The position numbers and the translations under genes were made by a program. This document shows positions 1 through 10,922 of a DNA stretch of 64,000 nucleotides, piece after piece; within the stretch, counting starts at the first letter, position 1; every line of letters begins with the position of its first letter. The notes under the pieces were generated by a model. It saw only the letters and a list, made by a program, of their open reading frames with translations, was not told the origin of the DNA and ran no database searches. Source of the DNA: Prionace glauca (lineage: Eukaryota > Chordata > Chondrichthyes > Carcharhiniformes > Carcharhinidae); assembly GCA_037974335.1 (NCBI GenBank), contig CM075760.1, positions 15,866,059 to 15,930,058 of the forward strand, in the 5' to 3' direction.

Positions 1-618
1 CGCAATCATATGCATGGAGGGGATTTTGAAGATCCCAATCCCTCAGTCCAATGAGATCAGTGTAATGGCCGCAAAATGGAAATAATTAAAAGTAGAAGAA
101 AACCATATAACTGCCTTCAACAGCACGGATTCTTGGAATATTCTCAGTGCTTTGCCCCTCTCTTACATTTGATTAGATCCATGTTCTGTTGTGCAGCACA
201 ATCTGATTTCGACCACTTACCAGTCCCTCTCGTAGCTGCCAATCTGTGAAGAAATGACCCGTTCATAACCTGGTTCAGTGGAAGATAAAACATTTATTCT
301 TGTGATATTGTGCAATATGCCGCAAAGTCCTGATGTCCTGTTTTCACACTACCAGTGAATGTTAGACAGCCAGGAGCTGATAAAATGAGCTGCAATGATC
401 TGGATGCTGAGGGAGAACTTTCCTGATCCCGGTCTCCTTCTGACTCATTAAATTTTCGGTCCAAAGTCGATTTTAATTTCACGTTTCTCTGTCAAGTAAT
501 CATAAGTCAACCAGTTTTCTTTCACCGTTAATTTTCACAGGGTTAAGTATCTATTGGGAAAATATAAGATGTGACATTGCATCATATGAGGATTTTCATT
601 TTTGAATGTATTTGTGAG

Positions 619-935
619 TTGCACGGTGACATCTTTGTTAGCACTTCTGCCTTAAAGCGCCAAGGACACAGTTTCAATTCCAGATTTTGGTCTATGTGGA
701 ATCACTACCTGTGTGGAGTGTGCACGTTCTCTAATTGTCTGCCTATTTACTCACACTGTCAAATAATGTGCCGCTTAGGTTGACTGGCGATGATAAATTG
801 ACCCATAATATCGGGAATTAGCAGGGAATATAGTTGGGTGTTGGGGATAGGGCCTGGGTAGGAATGGTATCGGTGCGGTCCCGATAGGTCAAATGGCCTC
901 CTTCTGCTCTGTAGGGATTCTATGAACATGGACAT
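619..935 (+). repeat. Diverged tRNA-derived SINE
   Basis: A degenerate copy of the SINE family seen more cleanly at 18871-19215. It keeps the head ('gcacggtgacat', 'gttagcacttctgcc'), the middle ('cctgtgtggagtgtgcacgttctc') and the tail ('aatggcctccttctgctctgtagggattctatg', read in parts). It interrupts duplication copy A and is absent from copy B. Confidence 0.75.
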
Positions 936-1200
936 CGCTGGATGACCAGAATTTATTGCCTCCCTCTTGCCAAGGGCAATGGAGAGCCAACCACATTGCC
1001 GTGGCTCTGGAATTGCAGATAGGCCCGACCAGTTAAGGACAGCAGATTCCCTTCTCCAAAATACATTAGTGAAGCGAATGGATTTTTTTTACACAATCGA
1101 CAATGATATCATGATCATAAGTAGATTCTTATTTCCAGATGTTTTTACTAAATTTAAATTCTACCCATCTGTTGTTCTGGGATTCGAAGCCAGGTCTTGA
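936..1200 (+). repeat. LINE 3'-tail type dispersed repeat
   Basis: This stretch has the pattern 'agccaaccacattgccgtgg', 'ctctggaattgcag', 'aaggacagcagattccctt' and 'gggattcgaagccaggtct'. A second copy of the same family is at about 25200-25560 in the CH2-CH3 intron. It looks like the end of a non-LTR element common in cartilaginous fish. No coding capacity remains. Confidence 0.6.
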
Positions 1201-1678
1201 AAACGTCAGTTCAGTTTGTGGATGAATTGCCAGTGATACTAACAGTCGGCCATTGCTCCTCTTCTTCGTGCATCCGGTCTCAAATTACAGTGATAGCTAC
1301 TCACACCTGAAATACAATCATCCGAGCATTTAGTTACATAAATCGATAATAATTCCTCTGATTAATTATGTTTTTGCTGCAATGTGTTAGAAACTCAAAA
1401 TTATTGGAAATCAGACTGACGTATTTATCCTGATAAGGTAATGCCATCTTCTTTATGTTTATTCCATTGTGAAGTGGTGCAGAAATGAAGGGACTTAATT
1501 TACAATCAATTTTTTTTCTCTCTCTAATACACTTGCTCAAATGCAATTTCACCTCTTGGACTATCGAAGACGTTACAATGGATTTCACTGTTACTGCCTC
1601 AGTGTTAGTCTGTCTCTTGAATGTTCCAGTGCCAGCAATCATTAACTGGGAATAATTCTCAGTATTTTTGATATATTT

Positions 1679-2000
1679 TATTTGATTTCATTTGATTTAT
1701 TATTATCATATATGTAAGTACACAGTGAAAATTATTCATTCTTGCACTATATACAGATGGAGCATACCGTACATAGGGAAGGACGGGAGAGAGTGAAGAA
1801 TGTTATGTTGCAGTCATAGCTAGGGTCTAGAAAAAAAGAATCAATTTAATGCGAGGTGAATCCATTCAGTAATCTGATTGCAACAGTAAAGAAGCTTTTT
1901 TGAATCAGCTTGTACGTGTCCTCAGATTTTGTATCTGTCCCCGATGTCAAAAGATGATTCAGTATGTCCGGGGTGCCTGACGTTTTATTTTCATAGTTCA
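1679..2000. repeat. Dispersed repeat inserted in the VH pseudogene intron
   Basis: The leader-V intron of copy A reads up to 'tttttgatatatttta' and resumes as 'catattttaaaaag' just before the V body. The corresponding intron of copy B (10450-10578) is continuous. The insert contains 'acagtgaaaattattcattcttg', 'agcataccgtacatagggaagg' (read in parts) and 'gtcatagctagggt', a repeat type I recognise from shark genomes but cannot name. Confidence 0.65.
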
Positions 2001-2018
2001 TTTTTCATATTTTAAAAA

Positions 2019-2273
2019 GTGTCGAATCGGAGGTTGTGTTGACTCAGCCAGAGGCAGAAACCGGGCGTCCCTGAGGCTCCCTGAAACTTATCTGTAAAGA
2101 CATAGCATTCAATATTGGCAGCAACAGGATGGTCTGGGTCTGACCAGTCCCTGGCCAGTGTTCACAGTGTCTTTTTCAGTATGATAGTCTTGGAACAACC
2201 TACAATTTCTCTGCTCATGGATTCAGAATCAATTTGCTCCGCCCAAAGACACTTCAAACAACGTAAAGAGGAA
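2019..2273 (+). pseudogene. IgH VH pseudogene, truncated
   Basis: The sequence aligns with the intact VH exon at 10579-10883. It reads S-E-V-V-L-T-Q-P-E-A-E-T-G-R-P through framework 1, with GSLKL before the first cysteine (ICK), and later shows 'aaagacacttcaaacaacgta', matching framework 3 of the intact gene. Two in-frame TGA stops are visible, one after G-R-P where the functional copy has GGA and one after M-V-W-V where the functional copy has CGA (R). The 3' third, including the second cysteine and the recombination signal, is replaced by an unrelated repeat beginning at about 2274. No leader exon is visible upstream. It could still serve as a gene-conversion donor, but there is no evidence of that. 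Confidence 0.9.
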
Positions 2274-2810
2274 ATCCTGGAAAATCTCAGCAACTCTGGC
2301 AGCATCAGTAATGAGAGAGAAGCTTTGTCAAAACGTCAGTTGGACTCGAAACGTCAGCTCTTTTCTCTTCTCACAAATATTGCCAGGCCTGCTGAGAGTT
2401 TCCAGTATTTTGTCTTTTGGTTTCAATTTGCTGTAATTTGCTTTTATATTTCAAATGACATTTTCTCTTTAGAAATAACTGGAAATGGAAGATTCCTATA
2501 TTTATCCTGTCTGTCCTACAGAGACTCCAGTTCCATTGTGATGAAATTGACTCTTAGCCACTACTGAAATTGCCGGATAGGCCAGTCATTTGTATCAAAG
2601 CTTCTATAGAAAATCAAATAACAAAATCATCGAGAGGGCAGGTTTCAACAAAGTGGTTCACAATTGCCTTCTCAGAAGGGACAGCTAAATATTGGCTTTG
2701 TCAGCGATGCTCACATCCATTGGATCAATAACAACAGGGTAAAGTGCCGAAGATTCTGGAAATCTAAAACGACAACAACATAAATGTTACTCAACAGGTC
2801 AAGGTGTATC
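2274..2810. repeat. Repeat fragments replacing the VH 3' end
   Basis: 'ctggaaaatctcagcaactc', 'ggcagcatcagtaatgagag' and 'tggactcgaaacgtcagctc' form a dispersed repeat with relatives near 44270 and 53970. A second degenerate piece lies at about 2738-2810 ('gattctggaaatctaaaacg'). Between them nothing is recognisable. Confidence 0.55.
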
Positions 2811-3059
2811 ATCAGAGAGAGAACTAGATTCATATTAATGATCGATGCCAGGATGCAAAATCTCATTGATATAATTCTAAAGAACAAAACTATTCTCTCC
2901 AATATTCTACATTAATACTGATTCTTCACACAAAATTACACATTTACCGTCAAGTTATCACGTCTCGGTTTGTGGTAGCTTGTTGTACGCAAATTACCTG
3001 CTGTATTTGCAACATGACAGCAGTGACTAAATTCAGCAAAAGGACATCAGTGAGTTTTA

Positions 3060-3175
3060 AGAACAAACAAAGAGCAAAGAACAATACAGCACAGGAAACG
3101 GGCCCTTCGGCCTTCCACACCTGCGCCACTCAAACTTTAGGACGATATGAGGTCGGGTAAAGTGTTCTATAAATG
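3060..3175 (-). repeat. Retroelement tail fragment
   Basis: 'caatacagcacaggaaacgg' followed by 'gcccttcggccttcc' is the complement of the 'gggccgaagggcctgttt' tail shared by several SINE and LINE families in this window. A similar piece is at about 5775-5835. Confidence 0.5.
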
Positions 3176-3267
3176 CAAATTCCACCAAAATGAACGTTGT
3201 AATTCTTTGGAAGCGTTGAGATTAATGCGAACATAATCAAGCTCGTGCCTGATCACAACAACATAAC

Positions 3268-3720
3268 ATCATAGAATCCCTGCAGTTCAAAAGGAGGCCA
3301 TTCGGTCTAACAACTCTGCAGTGGCTCTCCAGCAGAGCATCCTACCTGGGTCCAGCCTTCACCCTATCCTGACAAGAACGCATAATCACAGGCTAATCCC
3401 CCGAACCTGAACATCGTCGAAGACTAATAAGAAATTTAGCGTAGACAAACCACCTTGGACCTAGGAAGGATGATTTGCTGGATAGCTGGTGCAGACCTGA
3501 TGAACCGAATGGCCTCCTTCTGCACTGTAGGGATTCTATGATTCTACGTTGCACATCATTGGACGCTAAGGGGCAATTTATCATAGCCAATCCACTTAAC
3601 CTGCACATCCTGGGACTTTGGAAGGAAACTGGGGCATGAGGAGCAAACACACATGGACATGGGTAGAATGTGAAAACTATTGACATTCACCCAGGGTTGG
3701 AAGCGAACCCGTTCCCTGTG
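3268..3720 (-). repeat. SINE, minus strand, rearranged
   Basis: The stretch begins with 'atagaatccctgcagttc' and 'aggaggccattcggtc' (the SINE tail in complement), then continues at about 3490-3720 with 'gaatggcctccttctgcac', 'aaggggcaatttatcatagc' and 'ggaaggaaactggggcatg'. The order suggests one SINE broken by a second tail fragment in the other orientation. Confidence 0.6.
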
Positions 3721-4679
3721 AAACAGCAAAACTAATTGTATCTTTTAGCGATAACCACATTGGATTTTTTATTCTTCTGTCGTGTGAATGTGATCACCAT
3801 TTGTGACAGGAATATTGAGACATCAGATTTTTTTAAATTAACTTGTCGAGGTAAAACAGACTAAACCCTCAATCAAATTAACATTCAGTGGAATATCAGC
3901 CTGTTCACAGATGTTTTCTTAATTGTGACTTCAGAACTTTGAGAACTAATTCTGAAATGGAATGTATCATTTTCTTTTAATTAATACAACTGGTGTTATG
4001 AATGTTCAAAAGTTCCTATTCATTTTGAGGCAACTGTTAAAATTCTTAAAATAAATCGCTATTTTGAGTTGAAACTGATCAACAAGTGACGGTTTATCTG
4101 GTTTTGCTGTCATGAACATTTCATTGTAAACAGTGAGGTATTTTTGTAAATAAATACAAAAATAGAAATTCCAAAATAGATTGTTGACAGACAAAAACAC
4201 AAGAAATATTTCCCCACCAACACAGCACAGAAATAGAGACAACCATGCAATCAATCAACGGATTCCAGTAATTATTGTTTTCCAACATTATTTATTCATC
4301 AGTTATGTGAGGAAAAATATCATGATGAAATCTATGTTCGAAATTAGGAAATAATCCCTCTGATCCCGAAATAAAATGACACAGAAAACACAGAACATCT
4401 CCTGTGTTTCATCTCTTTCTCTGTCTTTCTCTTGTCTGGTTTTGTGTCTTGTCTCTCCACGATGGTTCATCGTCTTCACTCCACAGATAAAGTCAATGTC
4501 TGTCCAATGTATTCTGTCAGCCAGAGTTACAGGCTTCTAAAATATGTAATTAAATTAATTTGAATCTGTGAGTTAAATGTACTCTAAAAGATCTCTTGAA
4601 CATTCCATGACCTTGAAATGCTTGCTACATTTTCTTTTGCATCTAACCTCAAGTGTAGCTAATGGTAAAAATTCGATGT
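3721..4679. other. AT-rich stretch without a recognised feature
   Basis: I see no gene, RNA or repeat that I can name here. The longest open frame (4006-4254, minus, 82 codons) has no recognisable domain. Confidence 0.5.
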
Positions 4680-4689
4680 GACAGCACCA

Positions 4690-5165
4690 AGGGACCTTTC
4701 CCTCGATTTATTCGGTGTGATCCCTGTCCTTGGAGTGTTTGACTGGACAGTGTGGAGGAACATTTACTCTGCATCTCAACTCACTGCAGCTGCCTCTTCA
4801 ATGTTTGATATGACTTTGTCAATATCAAAATTTAATCCGTATCTAATCTCTGTTGTACCTGACCTAGATGTGTTTTATTGAAGTGTGTTGCCGATTTTTC
4901 CCCTGTACCGAGCATTTGCCTCCCGAATCTCTAAAGGAAACACACAGGAGAGGTTTTACGTCGAAGAGAGTCCATTCTCTTGCTGCCTTCATTTTGTTTG
5001 AGCTGACTTCGTACAAGAAGGTTCACTCAGTTTCTATACACGATACTGTTCCGGGAATGTTTGATTTGAAAAGTGTAGAGGGAGATTCACTTTGTACTGA
5101 TTCATGCTATTCCTGACTTGGGAGTATTTAATTTGGCAATGCAGAGGGAATTTTGCATTCTGCAG
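4690..5165 (+). repeat. Degenerate ~70-bp tandem repeat
   Basis: Three eroded units can be lined up: 'tccttggagtgtttgactgg' with 'cagtgtggaggaacatttac', 'ccgggaatgtttgatttg' with 'gtgtagagggagattcac', and 'gacttgggagtatttaattt' with 'aatgcagagggaattttgc'. Another relic is near 17330-17440. The unit type (a 'gtgtttgatggga.cagtgtagaggga' theme) is familiar from other shark sequences. Confidence 0.6.
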
Positions 5166-5269
5166 CTAAGCCCATGTTCCTCCTGTCCTTCCAATTTATA
5201 ATGATGCAATCGTCATCTCTGAAAATTTCATGGGGATTATATTTGTCTTCTTATATTACAGCAAATTTA

Positions 5270-5620
5270 CCCTGTGTCAACTTATATTATGAGGCTATGT
5301 ATGTCTATTTTTCACTAGAGCCTAAATCATTTTATATTGCATGTCGAATTTTATATTGCCTGTCTCTACTCATTTCAGACTGAATCTTTTATCTGTTTGT
5401 ACTAAGTTAGACGCTGTCCCTATTTATGTTGTCCGTAATTTTGCTCTTTATATAAAGCGAGAAGTTGTCTCTGTTTACATTAATTTAGATATTTCTCGGT
5501 TTTTATCAAACCAGATGCAGTCTTGTTTCTGAAATTGACCGTGTCCCTGTATATATTGCATTAGACATGGTCTCAGTTTTTACTGCACTGGTCAAGGCCA
5601 GTAATGATAAAACTGGCTGG
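5270..5620. repeat. Very degenerate short tandem repeat
   Basis: The pattern 'ttagac..tgtccctatttatgtt' recurs at roughly 40-45 bp ('gttgtctctgtttacatt', 'ccgtgtccctgtatatatt', 'catggtctcagttttta'). No coding signal is seen. Confidence 0.4.
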
Positions 5621-6029
5621 AAGAACACAATTCTCTACATCCTTCTGCAACTGCAAACTCTCTGAAATTTTGGGATTTGGAAAAGAGGAAGCGATTTCTG
5701 AATTTTACTTCTGCTGACTGCATTCAAAATGGATACCAATTCCTGTGTAGAATACACTGTCAACAGAGAACAAAAATCAAAGACAATTACAGCACAAGAA
5801 AAGGCCCTTCGGCCCTCCAAGACTGCACCAACCAAATACTGTCGACCCAATACTGCCCGTTGCTGCATAGCAATAATTTTATCCCGACATATTATCTCTT
5901 CTTCTCGAAGAACGGTGTATTAACACAGACATAATTCAAATAGAGGTTTACTTAAGTGCAGGAATAACACTGACACATTCTACTGAAATATATGCAAGGT
6001 CAGTATCGAACATTATATATCCAGCGAGA

Positions 6030-6742
6030 ATGTGTACATAGAACATAGAACATTACAGCACAAACAGGCCCTTCGGCCCTCGAGTTGCGCCGATCGCATC
6101 AACCCCACCAATCTATAGACCTATCTATAACCCCCAATCCCATTAAACCCCATATACTCATCCAGAAGTCTTTTAAAAGACCCCAGCGAGTTCGCCTCCA
6201 CCACCGACGACGGCAGCCGATTCCATTCACTCACCACCCTCTGAGTGAAAAACTTACCCCTAACATCACCTCTGTACTTCCCTCCCCGCACCTTAAATCT
6301 GTGTCCTCTCGTAGCGACCATTTCAACCCGGGGAAATAGCCTCTGAGAGTCCACCCTATCTATTCCTCTCAACATTTTATAAACTTCTATCAGGTCGCCT
6401 CTCAACCTTCGCCTCTCCAGGGAAAAGAGTCCCAGCTCCCTCAACCTATCTTCATAAGGCATGCCTCCCAGTCCAGGCAACATTCTTGTAAATCTCCTCT
6501 GCACCCTTTCAATAGCTTCTACGTCTTTCCTATAGTGAGGCGACCAGAACTGCGCACAGTACTCCAAATGAGGCCTGACGAGGGTCCTGTAAAGTTGCAG
6601 CATTACCTCCCGACTCCTAAACTCAATCCCTCGATTAATGAAGGCCAGTACACCATACGCCTTCTTGACCACCTCCTCCACCTGCGAGGCCGATTTAAGA
6701 GTCCTGTGAACCCGGACCCCGAGATCCGGGTTCACAGGTAGT
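6030..6742 (-). mobile_element. CR1-type LINE, 3' end of ORF2, 5'-truncated
   Basis: The minus strand holds a 204-codon open frame (6735-6121) with the hallmark C-terminal motifs of CR1 ORF2: [19 protein letters not shown], then [31 protein letters not shown] and, near the end, FFTQRVVSEWNRLP. The 3' untranslated end ('gggccgaagggcctgtttg' in complement) follows at about 6040-6090. Because the frame is still open, this is one of the younger LINE copies in the window. Confidence 0.85.
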
Positions 6743-6744
6743 GC

Positions 6745-7660
6745 AGTGTAAACTGAGTTCTGATCTAGCAGAGTATTAACAGAGCCAGATTATATTTTAA
6801 TATAAGCAGGGGCCTGATCCAACAAAGTAGAAATGAGTTAGCGCCGAGTGCCATGTGGGGGTGGGCAAATGCCAGATTCCAATGACATCCACATCCCATG
6901 AAAGAAACATTTTTTAAAAATGACATTGTCAAGGAAAAGAAAACTGAAACAGTGTATTCTGCAGTTTTACTGATATAGGAGCTTGTGTGACATGAACTGA
7001 GACATTGCCGACTTATTAATGATACTGGACCGAGATTTATATGAGCTGAGATGGTAATAATGACTGGTACAGGATTGAGACATGTTTAATCTGAAACAGA
7101 ATCCAGAGTGTTAGTGATAACTACTGACACAGAACCCTGACTGATATAAACTAAGACAGAGCCTACTTTATTCGTAATTATTCTTGATACAGAACCGAGA
7201 CTGATACACACTGAGATTTGTACAATGCAGCACAGAGAAGATATTGCAAAGTGCAATAAAACTGAGATATGGCGTAGTCTTAAATAATCAAACACATTGA
7301 TGGTGCAGCGTTAACTTAGACATGACTTAGACATGACTGATGAATTATTAGCATAGTAACTGTGCCAGAACCATGTGTAATGCATGAAGACTATATTTCC
7401 AGTTTAGTATAGAGTGGCAAATGTTGTGAGGCAGTAAGAATTAGGATACAGCCTCTTGTCAGATTTGAAGAGACATGGTTCATTGCGATCATAACTTAGA
7501 AATTATAATATTAACAGGGCTGCTACATCATATATAAATACCTGAAATTGAGCCGAGTGCAGGAAAATAAAACTTAGATAGGAGCTCCTGGAATGTGATC
7601 CAGGCAGAGCCTCGTGTAACACAGACAGAGTCAGAGGCGAGTTGAGTATAGGCAGAATTA
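6745..7660. repeat. Degenerate minisatellite
   Basis: Eroded units of roughly 35-75 bp share 'aactgagaca', 'gatacagaaccgagactgat' and 'agagcc..tattagtaat'. They run from about 6745 to 7640 with many substitutions. A fragment of the same family is at 63720-63890 at the other end of the window. Confidence 0.55.
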
Positions 7661-7684
7661 TATTAGTTTAAAATTAGAAAAACA

Positions 7685-7995
7685 CACATAGAAAATTGCA
7701 GCTCAGAATCAGGCCTTTTGGCCCTTCTTGTCTGTGCCGAACCATTTTTTTGCCTAGTCCCACTGACCTGCACTTGGACCATATCCCTCCACACCCCTCT
7801 CATCCATGAACCCGTCCAAGTTTTTCTCAAATGTTAAATGTGACCCTGGATTTACCACTTTATCCGGCAGCTCATTCCACACTCCCACCACTCTTTGCGT
7901 GAAGAAACCCCCCCCACCCCCAATATTCGCTTTAAACTTTTCTCCTTTCACCCTTCACCCATGCCCTCTGTTCTTTTTCCTAGCCTCCTTATTTC
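7685..7995 (-). mobile_element. LINE 3' fragment (CR1-like)
   Basis: The minus strand encodes degenerate CR1 tail motifs: a KFKANIGGGGGFFTQRVV segment followed by GVWNELPDKVV and FEKNLDGFMDE. The 3' end is at about 7690 ('caggccttttggccc'). Confidence 0.7.
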
Positions 7996-7999
7996 ATGA

Positions 8000-8535
8000 G
8001 ATTTTGGCGTCACTGGTGAAGTCAACTATTGTTGTTATATCCTAATTTCCTTTGCGAACATGGTGACAGGCTTTGGAAAGCTAGTGAGTGAGGTGTTCTT
8101 CGACACAGCTACTTTTTCCAGAATGGTATTGAGGTTTTTGAGTGGCACCAGTCGGGCAAGTAGAGAATATTCAATCGTTTATGTTGCAACAGAAGCCGGT
8201 TCATGCGCGGTCTTGTCCTTTGTTCATACTCCTCACTTTTGCCTTGTAGATGACGGATAGAGTTTGGGAATGCAGGAAGTCAGCTGTTCACAGCAGAACT
8301 CCTGGTATCTGAACTGCTCTTGCAGCCACATGGTTTAAATGCCTGTTCCAGTTCAGATTTTCATGAATTCTCATGCCCAGGACATTGATTGTGAGGGATT
8401 CTGCGATAATAATGCTACTTAATGTCAAGGGGAAATCGTTGGAATCTCCTTATTGGAGACGGTCATTGCCTAACAATTGTGTGGCATTAATGTTACTTGC
8501 CATTCATTAGCCCAAGACTGAATGTTTTCTCAGAA
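8000..8535 (-). mobile_element. Second LINE family, degenerate reverse transcriptase end
   Basis: The complement of 8330-8530 still reads as an eroded RT C-terminal region: (W)ANEWQVTL, AMTVSNKE, a 'NVLGM' like motif and 'NLNWN.HLNHVAARA'. It belongs to a LINE family distinct from CR1, of which 17490-17840 and 45590-46050 appear to be later parts of the 3' end. Several stops interrupt it. Confidence 0.6.
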
Positions 8536-9239
8536 GTGGCCTAGGGATGGAGTCAGTCCAAGGGAATTTGGGACAGGAGAAACTGCTGGTCTTTCTACCA
8601 ACTCAAACATTCCAAGGAAAAATAAGGGAAATAGAAGACAAACATACATGTTCATGTATCATCTCTCTGAGACATCTCTCAGTTTGCCTGTTATTCTGTA
8701 TATCCATCCATCTATCACAATATCCTGATGCATTGGGGGTGGGGGGGGGAATCATCTTTGTTGCTAACGGGGTGCCAAAGAATCTGGGTGACTTTCCTTT
8801 CTTTAGAGCTGGGAAATATCATCTAGATTCACAACTTTTAAAAACGAAAGTGCCTCCAATATTGTTGCTGGGTAGATTTGTATATAAATAGTCCGCATTG
8901 ACAGTGTGAAGGGTTTTAAGTTGGCTTGCAGCCAAGCGGTCAGTACTGAGGAAACAGATCTTTGATCTACTGCACAAACACCCAGATGTTTCCTGTCAAT
9001 AACTTTGAGCATTAAACTTTCAGCCATTTAAACAATAAATGTTTCATTCCCTCAAGAAAGACACATTTTAAAGCTTAATCATTCTAATCAAGTATTTCCA
9101 TTCAATGTCCTGTTCATTATGTATGTAAAAAGCATCACAAAACAATAAAGTGCCCAAATATTCTTTTTTTTTCATTTGTATATTTTCCAAGTAAATTTCA
9201 TTCCAATAATTAATGTTTATTAACCACTTGATGAAATGT
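8536..9239. other. Stretch without a recognised feature
   Basis: No gene or repeat family is recognised. Short poly-G (8740-8750) and poly-T (9165-9172) runs are present. Confidence 0.4.
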
Positions 9240-10240
9240 GAGAGAGAGATGTTGATGGGACCAATTCCCCAGTGAAGTGAAATCGATGCAATGACATGAA
9301 ATAATATTAAAACAACATCATAAAACTGACCCGAACACCGGGGATTCCTGTAATATTCTGAAAGTTCTGCACCCTATTGAAACAGCAGCGTCTCTTGTAC
9401 CTGATTAGCATCGTGTTCTATTGTACAGTATAATCTGATTTCTGTTATTGAAGAGTTCCTCTCATAGCTGCCAATAAGTGGAGAAATGGTTAGTTCGTAA
9501 CCTGATTCAATGGAAGATAAAACATTTATTCTGTGGCACTGTGCAATGTGCGATGAGTGTTCCCAATACCAGCAAATGTTACAAAGCCGGTGGCCATTAG
9601 AAAGAGCTGCAATGAACTGGATACTGAAGGAGAACTTTAATGATCTCCAAGTCCGTTCCGATTCATTAACTTCTGTGTCAAAAATCAATCTAATTTTATG
9701 TTTCTCTGTCAACTCAATATTTAATTATCAGAAGGTTGGGATTCTTATTATTTTCAAAGGTCTGTCTTCGAGATTGGGGCAGTTTGAAAATATAAGGAGA
9801 AACATTGTATTGTGTGAGAGTTTCTTCTCATCTCCAAACCCAAATTTAACAGTGATAGCCATCCACACTGCAAATAGAATTACTTTGTATACATTTAGTT
9901 ACAGAAATCGATGGTATTTCTTCTGATAAATTGTGCTTTATTACTATAATGTGGCATAGAAACGGAATTGTTGCAAAATTGTCTAATGTTATTTCGTCAT
10001 TTTTAGATTTATTTTCTTTGTTGGGGGTGTGGTAATAAAATCACCATATTTACAATGGAATTAGTTATTTAAATAAATAAATGATGAATTGCAATATCAT
10101 CACCAGAAATAATGGGGACAATACAATGAATATTTCAGACAAACAAATATCCCGACACTGATAAAATGTCCATTTTAATATTAATCTATTGTAAATCTCC
10201 GAGTCCATTCTGTTGGGGGTGTGGAAGGTGGGACGTGGAT
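9240..10240 (+). repeat. Segmental duplication copy B (5' flank of the intact VH)
   Basis: This is the counterpart of about 1-1640, without the retroelement insertions found there. It runs directly into the promoter and leader of the intact VH gene. It contains no protein gene; the 138-codon open frame at 9510-9926 has no support. Confidence 0.75.
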
Positions 10241-10282
10241 CCAGGCGCCGCCTCCAGCAGGGAATCAACAGGCGGCGCCTGG
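10241..10282. promoter_or_regulatory. Perfect 13-bp inverted repeat upstream of the VH promoter
   Basis: 'ccaggcgccgcct' at 10241-10253 is matched by its exact complement 'aggcggcgcctgg' at 10270-10282, separated by 16 nt. The GC-rich palindrome stands out in AT-rich flanks and ends 22 bp before the TATA-like element. It may be a protein-binding site or a hairpin. The function is inferred from position only. Confidence 0.6.
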
Positions 10283-10304
10283 AAAGCCGCCCCCTTCTGC
10301 CGGG

Positions 10305-10314
10305 TATTTAAATA
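10305..10314 (+). promoter_or_regulatory. TATA-like element of the VH promoter
   Basis: 'tatttaaata' lies 90 bp before the leader ATG at 10404, a normal distance for an Ig V promoter. I found no exact Ig octamer (ATGCAAAT or its complement) in the 200 bp upstream. The closest is 'ttgtaaat' near 10189, which matches 6 of 8. Confidence 0.65.
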
Positions 10315-10403
10315 CCGCTCACTGGGACCGGAATCCAACAGTCCGGGAGCTGGTTTGTTCACTGAGTTCCTGACACAACCATTTCCCCCAAATCACCAGA
10401 AAG

Positions 10404-10449
10404 ATGAGGTCGGCCATTTCTCTCAGTTTGTTGCTGACTTTCTTATCCG
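10404..10449 (+). CDS. IgH VH leader exon
   Basis: The exon encodes a signal peptide, M-R-S-A-I-S-L-S-L-L-L-T-F-L-S, ending in a G with the donor 'gtaagt' at 10450. The ATG at 10404 is the first one downstream of the TATA-like element and gives a typical hydrophobic Ig leader of 46 nt. The same exon length is found in both TCR V leaders of this window. The 129-bp intron ends at 'ttttacag'. Confidence 0.93.
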
Positions 10450-10578
10450 GTAAGTAATATTTTATTATCCAAATCTCTCACTGTCACTCTCTCCATGTTC
10501 GTCTATTCCTGGAATGTTCCAGAGTCAGCAATCATTTCACCACAATTAATCCTCGGGGTTTTTGATCTATTTTTACAG

Positions 10579-10883
10579 GTGTCCAGTCGGATGTTGTGTT
10601 GACCCAGCCAGAGGTAGAGACCGGGCGTCCCGGAGGCTCTCTGAAACTGACCTGTAAAACCAGCGGCCTCAATCTTGGCAGCGCTTACATGAACTGGATC
10701 CGACAGGTTCCCGGACAGGGTCTGGAGTGGCTGCTGTGGTACTATAGTTCATCCAGCAACAACTACGCCTCATCAATTAAGAATCGATTTACTGCGTCCA
10801 AAGACACTTCAAACAACATCTTCACTTTGGAGATGACGAGCCTGAAGACCGAAGACACCGCCATCTATTACTGTGCAAGATAC
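10579..10883 (+). CDS. IgH VH exon, unrearranged
   Basis: The variable domain of the heavy chain, in germline form. It begins after the acceptor at 10578 with [11 protein letters not shown] and shows framework 1 [12 protein letters not shown], framework 2 [15 protein letters not shown], framework 3 [12 protein letters not shown] and [13 protein letters not shown]. The two disulphide cysteines, the core tryptophan and the E-D-T-A-I-Y-Y-C signature are all present, and there is no stop. CDR2 is serine/asparagine-rich (YYSSSSNNY). The exon runs directly into a recombination signal at 10884. A longer open frame reading through that signal to about 10955 has no biological meaning. The truncated VH at 2019-2273 is its nearest relative here. 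Confidence 0.95.
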
Positions 10884-10922
10884 CACAGCGACAGGGACCA
10901 GGGCTGCACCCGAACAAGAACA
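10884..10922 (+). promoter_or_regulatory. VH 23-RSS
   Basis: Heptamer 'cacagcg' (consensus CACAGTG, one mismatch at position 6), a 23-nt spacer (10891-10913) and nonamer 'acaagaaca' (consensus ACAAAAACC, two mismatches). It would pair with the 12-RSS on the 5' side of D1 or D2. Confidence 0.9.

Larger units (their letters stand above)
1..2273 (+). repeat. Segmental duplication copy A (VH upstream block)
   Basis: This block is a diverged copy of 9240-10883. Matching landmarks occur in the same order: 'ggaagataaaacatttattct' near 280 and 9510, 'gaaaatataag' near 560 and 9785, 'acagtgatagc' near 1286 and 9850, 'catttagttaca' near 1327 and 9894, 'gaatgttccag' near 1618 and 10519, then the VH body. 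Copy A has gained a SINE-like piece and a LINE-tail repeat (about 590-1245) and another repeat (1679-2000). It lacks the stretch matching the promoter and leader of copy B. The duplication is therefore older than these insertions. Confidence 0.8.

Noticed and set aside
10183-10196. Ig octamer upstream of VH
   Set aside because: The best candidate 'ttgtaaat' matches only 6 of 8 positions of ATGCAAAT, which is expected by chance in AT-rich DNA.
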